From: Chloroflexota bacterium | GTDB taxonomy: Bacteria; Chloroflexota; Dehalococcoidia; DSTF01; RBG-16-68-14 | Length of the DNA: 64,000 bases | Direction: 5' to 3' | Assembly: GCA_003228685.1 (NCBI GenBank) | Contig: QIFC01000100.1 | Location: forward strand, 55,792-119,791 | Part shown: positions 52,842-61,582 of the stretch, one piece after another | Layout of the letters: every line of letters begins with the position of its first letter | Position numbering within the stretch: the first letter of the stretch is position 1 | The notes under the pieces: generated by a model | Database searches by the model: none | What the model was told of the DNA's origin: nothing | The model's input: only the letters and a program-made list of their open reading frames with translations | Made by a program: the position numbers and the translations under genes

Positions 52842-53929
52842 ACGTGACGGCGCTCTCCTGGCTGACGTTTCGCGTGCCGCTGCGTGCGCCATTCCGAACC
52901 GCCAACGGCACGATGACCCATCGCGAAGGCCTGCTGCTGCGCCTCATCACCGCATCCGGCGCTGTTGGGCTGGGTGAAGCGTCACCTCATCCGGCGGCGG
53001 GACCTGGGGCGGCGCAAGAACTCGGCGACGTGCTCGCTCGCGTTGGCCCGCGGCTCGTCGGCGCAGATGTGGAGTGCCTGCCTCAGGCCGGCCTGCCGTC
53101 GCCCCTCGCCTGCGCGGTCGACACCGCCGCTCTCGATCTGCTTGCGAAGGAGCGTGACATCAGCGTCGCCGCTCTGCTGAGCGACCAGCCGCGATCCGGC
53201 GTGGGTGTCAACGCCACGGTCGGGGTGGAGCGAGACGAGGCAGCCGACGAGGCGCGAGCGGCACGCCAAGCCGGGTTTACGTGCGTGAAACTGAAGGCAG
53301 GCATGCTAGGCAGCATTGAAGAGGAACGCCGCCGGGTCGCAGCCGTGCGCACTGCACTAGGCCCTGACATCCAGCTGCGGATCGACGCGAACGGTACTTG
53401 GAGCGTTGAGCAAGCGATCGCAACTATTGAGGCGCTTGAGGAATACCACCTAGAGTTCGTCGAGCAGCCGGTGGCCGCGGGCGATCTCGACGGCATGCGA
53501 CGTGTTCGACAGGCTGTCCGCACGCCAATAGCGGCCGATGAATCGATCACCAGCCTAGACGCCGCCCGGCGCGTGCTGGAACTTGAAGCTGCCCAAGTCC
53601 TCGTCGTGAAGCCCATGGTAGTAGGCGGCCTGCGGCCCGCGAAACAGATCGCGGATGTTGCTCGCGAGGCTGGCGTGGCGACTGTGATCACGACGACAAT
53701 CGATGCGGGAGTGGGAACTGCGGCCGCCCTCCATCTCGCAGCCGCGCTTCCCGACGACAGCCCGGCCTGCGGGCTCGCGACCGGCCTTCTCTTGGCCGGC
53801 GACATTGTGATCGAGCCCATCCCGGTTCGCCAAAGCCTGATGACGCTGCCGGGCGGCCCCGGCCTGGGCGTCGAGCTGGACGCAGCAAGACTCGAGAAAT
53901 ACGGCGGGGTAGAACGAACGCTGCCGTAA
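52838..53929 (+). CDS. menC: o-Succinylbenzoate synthase
   Basis: An enolase-superfamily enzyme that dehydrates the MenH product to o-succinylbenzoate. The 363 residues contain the catalytic Lys pair in TCVKLKAG, metal ligands in LRIDANGTW, EFVEQPV and AADESI, and the second-base Lys in VVKPMVVGGL. The final ILEPIPVRQ-like and GPGLGVELD segments are typical. Overlaps ATGA with menA and, by one base, the menE start. Dipeptide epimerase activity is a known alternative in this superfamily but context settles it. Confidence 0.94.
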   Translation: MNVTALSWLTFRVPLRAPFRTANGTMTHREGLLLRLITASGAVGLGEASPHPAAGPGAAQELGDVLARVGPRLVGADVECLPQAGLPSPLACAVDTAALDLLAKERDISVAALLSDQPRSGVGVNATVGVERDEAADEARAARQAGFTCVKLKAGMLGSIEEERRRVAAVRTALGPDIQLRIDANGTWSVEQAIATIEALEEYHLEFVEQPVAAGDLDGMRRVRQAVRTPIAADESITSLDAARRVLELEAAQVLVVKPMVVGGLRPAKQIADVAREAGVATVITTTIDAGVGTAAALHLAAALPDDSPACGLATGLLLAGDIVIEPIPVRQSLMTLPGGPGLGVELDAARLEKYGGVERTLP

Positions 53930-55455
53930 TGCTTCCGGAGCCGCGTGCTGGAGAATCGATGCCGGACTGGCTCTGGCAGCGGGCGCGCATCTCACCGGGG
54001 CAGCCGGCGCTCGCATGCGGGGATGACCGTTGGACCTTCGCCGACCTAGAGCGGTGCGTCGCGTCGGCCGCGGACCGGCTTGCCACGCGCGGCATCAGCT
54101 CCGGCGACCACGTTGCGCTCCTCGCGGCAAACGGCAGCGGGTTCGTGCAACTCGCCCACGCGGTCCCGCGCCTGCGCGCCGTCCTCGTTCCGTTGAACGT
54201 CCGCCTGACCGTCGACGAGCTGGCATGGCAACTCGCGGATTCGGGTGCGACCTGCCTCATTTTCGACGAAGGGAATTCCTCGCGGGCAGCGGGTCTCCGC
54301 GAACGGATGCGGGCGATCACGTACATCCCCCTGGCAGAGTTAGCCAGGCCGCAAGAAAACGCCAGCGCCGGCCAGACGGCGGAGCCCGGCCCAATCGATC
54401 TCTCCGCCGTGCACAGTGTGATCTACACGTCTGGCACCAGCGGCCGGCCTAAGGGCGCCATGCTCACGTACGGCAACCACTTCTGGAGCGCGGCCGGCTC
54501 CGCCCAGAATCTAGGCGTGCGCAGCGATGATTGCTGGCTGGCATGCATGCCGCTCTTTCACATCGGCGGGCTCGCGATCCTCCTGCGCAGCGCAATCTAC
54601 GGCAACACCGTCCTCGTCCACGAGACGTTCGATCCCGACGCGGCCAACCGTGCGATAGACAATCAACGCGTCACCATCTTCTCGGCCGTGAGCAACATGC
54701 TCAGGCGCATGCTGGAGAGCCGAGGCGAGCGGCAGTATCCGTCCTCGCTGCGCTGTGTGCTGGCCGGCGGAGGGCCTGTCCCCCAGCCGCTGCTGGAGGC
54801 GTGCCGTAGTCGCGGCCTGCCGGTTGTCCAGACGTACGGCCTAACAGAAGCGGCATCGCAAGTTGCGACGCAGTCGCCTGACGGCGACCCGGGAGAACCC
54901 GGCTCGGCAGGCCGGCCTCTCTTCACAACCGAATTGCGCATTGAAGACGAACTTGGCGAGGCGCTCCCATCTGGGGAGCCGGGCGAAATTGTGGTGCGTG
55001 GGCCCACAGTGATGGCGGGCTACTTGGGAAACCCTGAAGCGACCGCCGAGGCGCTGCGTGACGGCTGGCTACACACCGGCGACGTCGGGTATGTCGATGC
55101 GCACGGAGACCTTCATGTCCTAGACCGGCGAGACGACTTGATCGTGTCCGGCGGCGAGAACGTCTACCCCGCAGAGGTGGAGGAGGTCTTGCGATCGCAC
55201 CCGGCCATACTCGACGCGGCGGCGTTCGGCGTGCCGGACGAGCGCTGGGGCCAGCGAGTGATCGCCGCGATCGTCCCGCGCCCTGAAGATGCGCCACGTG
55301 AGGAAGAGCTAGCCGCGTTCTGCGGGACCCGGCTGGCGGCCTACAAAGTGCCGGCCATCTTTCGCATCGTCCCTCAACTCCCGCGCAACGCGGCAGGAAA
55401 GCTACTCCGGCGTACGCTCCGCGAGGAATGGCAGAAGACTGCGACGGAAGGTTAA
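53929..55455 (+). CDS. menE: o-Succinylbenzoate--CoA ligase
   Basis: Activates o-succinylbenzoate with ATP and CoA. The 508-residue ANL-family enzyme has the P-loop YTSGTSGRPKGAML near 163-176, CMPLFHIGGLAI, QTYGLTEAAS, GWLHTGDVGYVD, DRRDDLIVSGGENVYP and the terminal catalytic Lys in NAAGKLLRRTLR. It is the last gene of the menaquinone operon and converges with menG, overlapping its stop by 4 bases. Confidence 0.94.
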   Translation: MLPEPRAGESMPDWLWQRARISPGQPALACGDDRWTFADLERCVASAADRLATRGISSGDHVALLAANGSGFVQLAHAVPRLRAVLVPLNVRLTVDELAWQLADSGATCLIFDEGNSSRAAGLRERMRAITYIPLAELARPQENASAGQTAEPGPIDLSAVHSVIYTSGTSGRPKGAMLTYGNHFWSAAGSAQNLGVRSDDCWLACMPLFHIGGLAILLRSAIYGNTVLVHETFDPDAANRAIDNQRVTIFSAVSNMLRRMLESRGERQYPSSLRCVLAGGGPVPQPLLEACRSRGLPVVQTYGLTEAASQVATQSPDGDPGEPGSAGRPLFTTELRIEDELGEALPSGEPGEIVVRGPTVMAGYLGNPEATAEALRDGWLHTGDVGYVDAHGDLHVLDRRDDLIVSGGENVYPAEVEEVLRSHPAILDAAAFGVPDERWGQRVIAAIVPRPEDAPREEELAAFCGTRLAAYKVPAIFRIVPQLPRNAAGKLLRRTLREEWQKTATEG

Positions 55456-56171
55456 GCCGGCTCTATAGCCGGAGGCTTGACCGCCGTGTGGATCGCCACG
55501 GTGCCGCCGCCGACCTTGCGCACCTCTACTTCCGCGAGGCCGACCTCAACGAGGAGTTCCGCAAGCTCGGCCGAGTCTGGAAATCCCACGAGTGAGTTGG
55601 GTAGATAACGGTAGGCGGCTCGATCTCCGCTGATCACGCCGGCGATCGGCGGCAGCAGACGGTAGAAGTACAGCTTGTAGAGGGTGCCCAGCATGCCCGG
55701 AGGCGGCTGCGTCATGTCGAGGCAGACCAGACGTCCGCCCGGTCGAAGCACACGCGCCATCTCAGCAAGGCCCGACCTTAGATCGGCCAGGTTGCGAAGC
55801 ACGAAGGCGTTAGTCACGCAGTCGAATGTGCCTTCGGGGAACGGAAGATGCAGCGCGTCCGCCAGCGTCCACGACGCGTTCGTGACGCCCTTGGCGGCCA
55901 GCTTTGAGCGTGCGGCCGTCAGCATGTCAGGCGAGAAGTCCGCGCCTACGATCTGCCGCGCTCCGCGCTTCTTCAGCTCCAACGCCAGGTCCCCGGTACC
56001 AGTACCGATGTCGAGCGCCAGTGAACCATCCGGCTTCGCGGATGCCGCCGCCTGCTGGCGCCAGCGGCCGTCCATGCCGAGGCTCATGATGCGGTTCAGC
56101 CGGTCGTATCGCCGCGCGATCCGGCCGAACATGCGGCTGATGCCTTGGGGGTTCTTATCCTGGCTTGCCAC
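55452..56171 (-). CDS. menG: Demethylmenaquinone methyltransferase
   Basis: Methylates demethylmenaquinone with AdoMet, the last step of the pathway. The 239-residue UbiE/MenG protein has the start MFGRIARRYDRLNRIMSLGMD, AdoMet motif ALDIGTGTGDLAL (about residues 53-65), GADFSPDML, and NAFVLRNLADLRSGLAEMARVLRPGGRLVCLD-type motifs (here cited as FVLRNL and RVLRPGG). It is on the opposite strand from the other men genes, downstream of an alpha/beta hydrolase gene with a 2-base gap. Since menaquinone genes are here and no ubi genes are seen, MenG rather than UbiE is the proper name. Confidence 0.94.
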   Translation of the reverse strand: MASQDKNPQGISRMFGRIARRYDRLNRIMSLGMDGRWRQQAAASAKPDGSLALDIGTGTGDLALELKKRGARQIVGADFSPDMLTAARSKLAAKGVTNASWTLADALHLPFPEGTFDCVTNAFVLRNLADLRSGLAEMARVLRPGGRLVCLDMTQPPPGMLGTLYKLYFYRLLPPIAGVISGDRAAYRYLPNSLVGFPDSAELAELLVEVGLAEVEVRKVGGGTVAIHTAVKPPAIEPA

Positions 56172-56173
56172 CG

Positions 56174-57037
56174 CTAATCGGAGAGAAACTGCTGCATCAA
56201 GCGAGCGATCTCATCCGGCCGCTCCTGAGGGAGGAAGTGCGTCGTGCCGTCCACCAGGACGGTCTCCGCGTTGGGAAGCGCCTCGTCCACCTGGTCCGCG
56301 TACCCACCTGTGATCAGATGGCTCTCCGCGCCCCAGAGCACCAGCGTTGGCATTGTGAATTTCCCCAGATTGGGCCACGCGTTGACTTCTGTGACGGCCT
56401 CGAAGAACTGCGCTTCGACTTCCGGCGGGCACTTCAGCTCCACCTGGCCGTCGTCGCGGTCCGCCGCCCCTTCGTCGACGTACGCGTGCAGGATGTCTTC
56501 CCGCCAGCGTTCGAACATTGGCCGCGTCCGGAACGCCTCGAACATCTCGTCTCGACTGGGCCGGACGGCGCGGCGTTTTCGCGCTCCTTCCGCCAGCGCG
56601 TTCGGGTTCGTATGCGGCGCGTCATACCACTCGGGCCGCGGCAGGATCGGCTCAATCAGCACACTGCGCTGGATCACGCCAGGGTACTTGTCCGCGTGTA
56701 CCACGACCGTTGTGCCGCCCGACGAGTGCCCGGCGACGAGCGGGCTCTCCAGGCCCAGCTTCGTAATCAGGCGCTGCGTGTCGTCCGCGAGCAGCTCGAA
56801 CGTGTAGCCGTCAGCGGGCTTGTCGCTGTCACCGTGGCCGCGTTGGTCCATCGCCACCACCCGGAAGCTACTCGATAGCTGCTCAGCGATAGGACGCCAA
56901 AGCGCCGCCAGAAAGCCTGTGGCGTGGATCAGGATAAGAGACTGGGCGCCATCCTCCGGCCTATCTGCCGGAGGGCCCCAATCTAGGTAGTGGATGCTGA
57001 CGCCGTTACTGGCGATGGCGCCTTCGCGAACTGTCAT
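56174..57037 (-). CDS. Alpha/beta hydrolase coupled to menG
   Basis: A 287-residue soluble hydrolase. LILIHATGFLAALWRP carries the oxyanion loop, MDQRGHGDSDKP follows, the nucleophile is in AGHSSGGTTVVVH (Ser near 107), the acid is near LVLWGAES, and the His is in TTHFLPQERPDEI. Two bases separate its stop from the menG start, so it is probably co-transcribed and translationally coupled. The classical pathway still needs a DHNA-CoA thioesterase, which is otherwise missing here; this gene is a candidate by position only, as known ones have a hot-dog fold. It could equally be an epoxide hydrolase or esterase. Confidence 0.85.
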   Translation of the reverse strand: MTVREGAIASNGVSIHYLDWGPPADRPEDGAQSLILIHATGFLAALWRPIAEQLSSSFRVVAMDQRGHGDSDKPADGYTFELLADDTQRLITKLGLESPLVAGHSSGGTTVVVHADKYPGVIQRSVLIEPILPRPEWYDAPHTNPNALAEGARKRRAVRPSRDEMFEAFRTRPMFERWREDILHAYVDEGAADRDDGQVELKCPPEVEAQFFEAVTEVNAWPNLGKFTMPTLVLWGAESHLITGGYADQVDEALPNAETVLVDGTTHFLPQERPDEIARLMQQFLSD

Positions 57038-57103
57038 CGACTCCAGTAAAGGCTATCCGGTCTAAGCGGTCAACGAAGGGAGAACAGCCGGTCTTTGGCA
57101 AGT

Positions 57104-57763
57104 CTACTCCTGAAGAGCCTGCTTGAGGCCCGGCACCGTCCAAAACTCGCCGTCGGCGTCTGAATGGCTGCCGCTGTCGCACCTCATCGTCTTGACGAGG
57201 CCCTTAGGCATGGGCATCTCGACCCAGTAAGGACTGCCATCCGGTCGCTTCATCCAACCCGGCCAGACCTTCAGGTCCAGCTGCTGCGGCTCTCTTGGTG
57301 ACGCAAGAACGAAATGTGGCTTGATAGAAGGCCATCGCTTGCCGTCTCGCCCGAAGATCTTAGTTAACCTACTGGCCTTGGAACGGGCCTGCTTGTTTGT
57401 CCACCCCGTCGCCCCTTTCGCTTCGAGCATGACGACGCGGTGCGTGCGGCCCCTGCGAAAGGCGATCAGCAGATCCACGTCCTCCTGAGTTCCCGTGATG
57501 AGCTTCTGCTTGTTGGAGTAGGGTCCTGTGGTGCCAGCCTTGGCAGAAGAGAGAAACACGCTCGCATACAGCCAGGTCAGGTGATAGTCCATAGCGACGA
57601 ACGCATCGGACGGAATCTCGGTCCCGATCAGGGGAGAGATGGACTTGAGAAACGTTTTGGATGCACGAAATCGAGGGTTGCCGAGAGTCCAACCAATCAG
57701 GAGGAAGCGCTCCTTCCGGTTGAACTTCTTCAGCAGCTTAATAAACGTATGGCTTTGCGTCAT
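57104..57763 (-). CDS. Putative PD-(D/E)XK-type nuclease-like protein
   Basis: A 219-residue protein of unknown family. EDVDLLIAFRRGRTHRVVMLE then AKGATGW (about residues 94-125) provides the D...ExK pattern of restriction-type nucleases. The C-terminal half has WMKRPDGSPYWVEMPMPKG, without clear function. ATG 57763 is preceded by AGGAAGG at good spacing; an in-frame GTG at 57772 is the alternative. It lies directly downstream of two more nuclease-like genes on the same strand, so a defence or DNA-repair group is likely. Confidence 0.6.
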   Translation of the reverse strand: MTQSHTFIKLLKKFNRKERFLLIGWTLGNPRFRASKTFLKSISPLIGTEIPSDAFVAMDYHLTWLYASVFLSSAKAGTTGPYSNKQKLITGTQEDVDLLIAFRRGRTHRVVMLEAKGATGWTNKQARSKASRLTKIFGRDGKRWPSIKPHFVLASPREPQQLDLKVWPGWMKRPDGSPYWVEMPMPKGLVKTMRCDSGSHSDADGEFWTVPGLKQALQE

Positions 57764-57818
57764 TGTGCCCACCTTCCTGCGCTTCCGGTTCTTAGCCCGC
57801 GTCCGCCCTCGTTGCCTG

Positions 57819-59381
57819 TCATGTCTTCAAAGCGCCGAACGGCCACAGGGCTCGCAGCGCCCGGGACAGTTTCGATGTTAGGCCCGATGGCCGCGCACGC
57901 TCCCCACGCATCGCGTCGATGATCAGGAGCATGGCCTTCGTATCTTTAGCGCAGTAGGCCAGCAGGTCCTGGCGTAGCTTCTTCCGGCTTCGTGCGCTCG
58001 TCTCGGGCCTAATCGACTCCAGATAGGCGTTCGAAGCGACCATGCCGCCGCGAATCTCGAGGTCCTCGTACGCCACGCCGGGAGCGAGCGCAGGCAGCAC
58101 TGATTTCAGCGAAAACGAACCGCGAAAGTCCCGATGGTAGTAGTGGCCGCGAACGATCTGCAGCAAGTCGACCCAGCGGCCGGTGAGTAGCGTCTCCAGC
58201 GCGGCCGAATGGTCAGGGAGCACGGCCTGCAGGCCACGCAGACAGGTCTCCTCGTAGCTGCTGTAGACCACGATCGTTGCCGCGCCTGTTAGCTGAGACA
58301 CGAGGCTGTCGACGAAGGCCGAACGCGGATCTTCCGAGCCGTCCGCGAGGAAGTCGCTGTGTGTCACGCTGCCGTTCTGGTGGAGAACATGGTCGGACCA
58401 CTGGAACGGCACGGCCTCGTATGGCCTCGTGCCGGGATAGACGGGAAGCGCCGGGCCCAGCGTTTCAAAGTCGATGAAGTGCGCGGGCGTCACGATCTTG
58501 TTCAACTCGGCCTCAAGGCGGTCTCCACGTTGGGGGCTTCCGGTGATGACGGATTGGCGAGCCCGCTCCTGGGCCGCATTGAGTTGGGTCTCGTCAGGGA
58601 TCTCCAGAATCGACAGCGTGCCACCATCCCGAAGCTGTGTGCGCTTCTTGGCCGAAAGGCCCGGCAGCTCCTCGATGGTCCACTCCGGCTCTCTCGCGCG
58701 GCAGTGGGCAAAGAACTCGCAGTCGTACGGCTTGCGGCAGTGCGGCCCGATCGCGATATCCGGTGGCTCGTCTTCAGAGAGCGCTCGCCGCATCACGGCG
58801 AGCTCGTCGGCGATGGTCCCCACGTAGGCGCGAGCGTCGTCGGTCATGTCGTCGATTGTGAGCAGTTGATCCGCCTGGTATTCGCCGCCCGGGTACGTGT
58901 AGTCCCGGCTGAGATGCGCGAGTGAAACGCGTTCGGTCGTCAGGCCGGCCTTTTCGATCACCATGAGTTGCACTGCGACGTCCGGGATGTGTTGCTTTTT
59001 CGTTGACATCGTGGACTTCACCTCGATCAGCTCCCATGAGTTCTCCGGCGTGCGTGCCAGGATGTCAGCGCGAACCCGTATGCCTTCCTCGGTGAACGCG
59101 GCTTCGTAGAACGCCGGGATGCTGGTGTCCGTCAGCAGCCCGCGGGTCCGCTGCACCGCCTCGTCGTGCAGATAGTAGGCCTCGTCGATCAGCACACCGC
59201 CCGGCCGGAGGTCGCGGGCGATCTCGCCGACCAGGGCTCCTGCGTCGAACACGGCCTGCTGGGCCGCGTCGGGCGGCGTGCCGAGGTCTGGCTGGAAGCA
59301 CGATAGGTGCAGCTTCCGCAGGCACTGGAGCCCCGAGGTAAATCGGCTCTTTGAGAGCAGCGGGATGTCGTCACCGGCCAT
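57819..59381 (-). CDS. DUF2779-type protein: Cas4-like nuclease domain plus exonuclease-like domain
   Basis: A 520-residue protein. The N-terminal half is Cas4/RecB-like: SKSRFTSGLQCLRKLHL with the first cluster Cys, RADILARTPENSWELIEVKS with the D...ExK catalytic pattern, and CRKPYDCEFFAHC with the other Cys, suggesting an Fe-S nuclease. The C-terminal half is the DUF2779 exonuclease-like domain: AHFIDFETL (DxE), WVDLLQIVRGHYYHRDFRGSFSLK, and LLAYCAKDTKAML. The substrate is unknown. ATG 59381 follows the upstream gene with a 15-base gap; TTG 59393 is possible. Confidence 0.82.
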   Translation of the reverse strand: MAGDDIPLLSKSRFTSGLQCLRKLHLSCFQPDLGTPPDAAQQAVFDAGALVGEIARDLRPGGVLIDEAYYLHDEAVQRTRGLLTDTSIPAFYEAAFTEEGIRVRADILARTPENSWELIEVKSTMSTKKQHIPDVAVQLMVIEKAGLTTERVSLAHLSRDYTYPGGEYQADQLLTIDDMTDDARAYVGTIADELAVMRRALSEDEPPDIAIGPHCRKPYDCEFFAHCRAREPEWTIEELPGLSAKKRTQLRDGGTLSILEIPDETQLNAAQERARQSVITGSPQRGDRLEAELNKIVTPAHFIDFETLGPALPVYPGTRPYEAVPFQWSDHVLHQNGSVTHSDFLADGSEDPRSAFVDSLVSQLTGAATIVVYSSYEETCLRGLQAVLPDHSAALETLLTGRWVDLLQIVRGHYYHRDFRGSFSLKSVLPALAPGVAYEDLEIRGGMVASNAYLESIRPETSARSRKKLRQDLLAYCAKDTKAMLLIIDAMRGERARPSGLTSKLSRALRALWPFGALKT

Positions 59382-59396
59382 GAGCTGGCCCAACCG

Positions 59397-60458
59397 CTAG
59401 CTTTCCTGCGAGTGCTCGCGCCACTGTTTCATGGACGCCTCGCAAAGAGCTAGGAGCGTCTCGTCCGCCAGTCGATCGAAGTCACCTGAAACGTAGAAGT
59501 ACTTCGGCGTTCGATGGTTGACGCCTACGCCGTCCGGGAGCGACACCTTGAACTCATCAGATCCCCAGAACCACAGCTCAGCGCCGTGCTTCGTGGAGAA
59601 CTCAACACCGAACAGCTTCCAGCCGTCATGCACCACGGCCGTGAAGCCGCTCCTGTAGAGCCGGATTTCCGGGCCTTGGTCGTCGAGCACGGATTTGAAA
59701 CGCTCGGCAGCCAACTGGGCCTTTTCTATGAACGACTGATCCCAACTCTCCTCCAGCCGTTGCCACGTCCAACGCGACCGTGGCGTCAACGATCGTACTT
59801 TTCGCGCGTAGCCCATCAGCTGCGGTACCAAGATCGTTGTACCTTCGTCCTTGTACTCGCTGATCTTGAGGAGGAACAGGTCGAACGTGCTGAATGAGTT
59901 CACGAACGTCACGATCTTCTGCGCCTCTTCGCCAACCTCGTCGACAGCGACGATGAGCCGGAGTTGGCCCGCTCGTAGATTCTGCTCGACGAGCGCGAGA
60001 AAGTCTCGAGCGCCTTCGGACCCGCTTGCGTTCTTGAGGAGGACACCGATCGCCTCGTCCACGCTCTTGCCGCGCAGCGTCTTTGGGCACTTATCGCTGC
60101 CCAGGAATGTCTCCATCTCATCCTGTAACTCGCCGGCTGTCCACTCAGACACGTACGCCCCGTACTCCATCACCTGCGCGATCACAGCGCGTCTCGCCTC
60201 AGGATTGCGCTTCAGCTTGGTTTCCACAACCGTGAGGATCCCGTCGGAGCCCAGCAGGACGATGTCCGCTCGGCCTGGCCCCATGTGCCACTCTTCTCCC
60301 ACCGTGATGTGCTTCACCTGGTCGTCGGTGACTGAGTCCAGTTGCAGCAGCGATGGGTGCTCGATGATGTAGCGCTTTAGCTCATCTTCGTAGCCGAAGG
60401 CGATACTATCGAGCAGTTTGCCTGTCTTATCGGCATCCTGAATGACGATCTTGGCCAC
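59397..60458 (-). CDS. NucS/DUF91-like nuclease-domain protein
   Basis: A 353-residue protein. The N-terminal part has GPGRADIVLLGSDGILTVVETK (about residues 60-81), the D...ExK core of a PD-(D/E)XK nuclease as in DUF91/NucS-related proteins. The rest, including WDQSFIEKAQLAAERFKSVLDDQG and LFGVEFSTKHGAELWFWG, is of DUF4268-like appearance. ATG at 60458 is preceded by GGAGGCGCC. First gene of a three-gene minus-strand group that all show nuclease-type cores. Confidence 0.75.
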   Translation of the reverse strand: MAKIVIQDADKTGKLLDSIAFGYEDELKRYIIEHPSLLQLDSVTDDQVKHITVGEEWHMGPGRADIVLLGSDGILTVVETKLKRNPEARRAVIAQVMEYGAYVSEWTAGELQDEMETFLGSDKCPKTLRGKSVDEAIGVLLKNASGSEGARDFLALVEQNLRAGQLRLIVAVDEVGEEAQKIVTFVNSFSTFDLFLLKISEYKDEGTTILVPQLMGYARKVRSLTPRSRWTWQRLEESWDQSFIEKAQLAAERFKSVLDDQGPEIRLYRSGFTAVVHDGWKLFGVEFSTKHGAELWFWGSDEFKVSLPDGVGVNHRTPKYFYVSGDFDRLADETLLALCEASMKQWREHSQES

Positions 60459-60728
60459 GGCGCCTCCTCCAATTCGCTGGTCACGGAGTCAGTGCGATTC
60501 TAGCATGGCCCGAGCGCGGTGTGGGGCTCGTGTTAAACGGGCGCCGACTCCGCCAGGTTGGTTTTGGCGATGAGGGCGGAGCGCGGCCTAGGCGAACCCT
60601 CCGGAAGTTCGGATTGTTGAAGGTAGGGGGTACGAGTTGCTTGACCTCACAAGAGAGGCGCGGCTCCCAGAGACCCCCACCACGAGGTCGTCGATGCCAG
60701 CCGGCTGCTGTAGTACCCTGCGAACGAA

Positions 60729-61529
60729 GTGAACAACATGGCTGACGACCGCGGGCCTCCGGCTATCGTGCTGCACATTCCGCACGCCGGCACAGAGATC
60801 CCGGAAGATGTCAGGGAGTCGTTCGTCATCGACGACGCACAGCTCGAGTTGGAGCTGTTGCGCATGACCGATCATTTCACCGACGAACTCTTCCTCGTTT
60901 CGCTCGATGTAGCCACCGCGGTCGTCTACCCTGTGAGCCGCCTGGTGTGCGATCCGGAACGCTTTCCCGGCGACGCGGAAGAAGCGATGGCCGCACGCGG
61001 GATGGGGGTGATCTACACCCGGCGTCACGACCTCGGTCTGTTGCGCAAACGGCCAACGCCCAGCGAGCGCGAGGCGTTGCTCGATCGCTACTACCGCCCG
61101 CACCACAAGTCCCTGGAGGAAGCGGTCGGCGCGTCGCTGGCCGCCCACGGTCGATGTCTTGTGATCGATTGCCACAGCTTCCCCGGAACGCCGCTGGCCT
61201 ACGAGACGGACCCAGCCCGCCCCGATATCTGCATAGGCCTGGACGAGTTCCACACGCCTCGCGAGCTTCGAGATGCAGCGGTGGGGACCTTTAAGGCGGC
61301 AGGACTGGAAGTAGCCGAGAACCGGCCGTTCGCCGGTGCATTAGTACCAGCCAGCCGCTACAAGAAGGACCGTAGCGTCGCGGCGGTGATGATTGAGGTC
61401 AATCGAAGCCTCTACATGGACGAGGAGACGGGCGAACGCGGGCCTCGCTTTCTCGACATAAGAACGCTACTGGAGCGCACTATCACGTCCGAGTTAGCTA
61501 GCGCAGTGGCGACCGACATTCGCTTCTAG
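60729..61529 (+). CDS. N-formylglutamate amidohydrolase family protein
   Basis: A 266-residue zinc-hydrolase-like protein. The family opening VLHIPHAGTEIPEDVRE (about 15-31), DHFTDELF, VYPVSRLVCDPERFPGDAEE, VIYTRRHDLGLLRK, LLDRYYRPHHKSLEEAV, and VIDCHSFPGTPLA are characteristic of HutG-like/FGase proteins. Many members outside histidine operons have unknown substrates, and no hut gene is seen here. Start GTG 60729 or ATG 60738. The 270 bases upstream show nothing notable. Confidence 0.87.
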   Translation: MNNMADDRGPPAIVLHIPHAGTEIPEDVRESFVIDDAQLELELLRMTDHFTDELFLVSLDVATAVVYPVSRLVCDPERFPGDAEEAMAARGMGVIYTRRHDLGLLRKRPTPSEREALLDRYYRPHHKSLEEAVGASLAAHGRCLVIDCHSFPGTPLAYETDPARPDICIGLDEFHTPRELRDAAVGTFKAAGLEVAENRPFAGALVPASRYKKDRSVAAVMIEVNRSLYMDEETGERGPRFLDIRTLLERTITSELASAVATDIRF

Positions 61530-61582
61530 TACGGGGGCCACCCCCATAATCGAGACTGTGCTGTCAGGCGGAGGCATGATAT

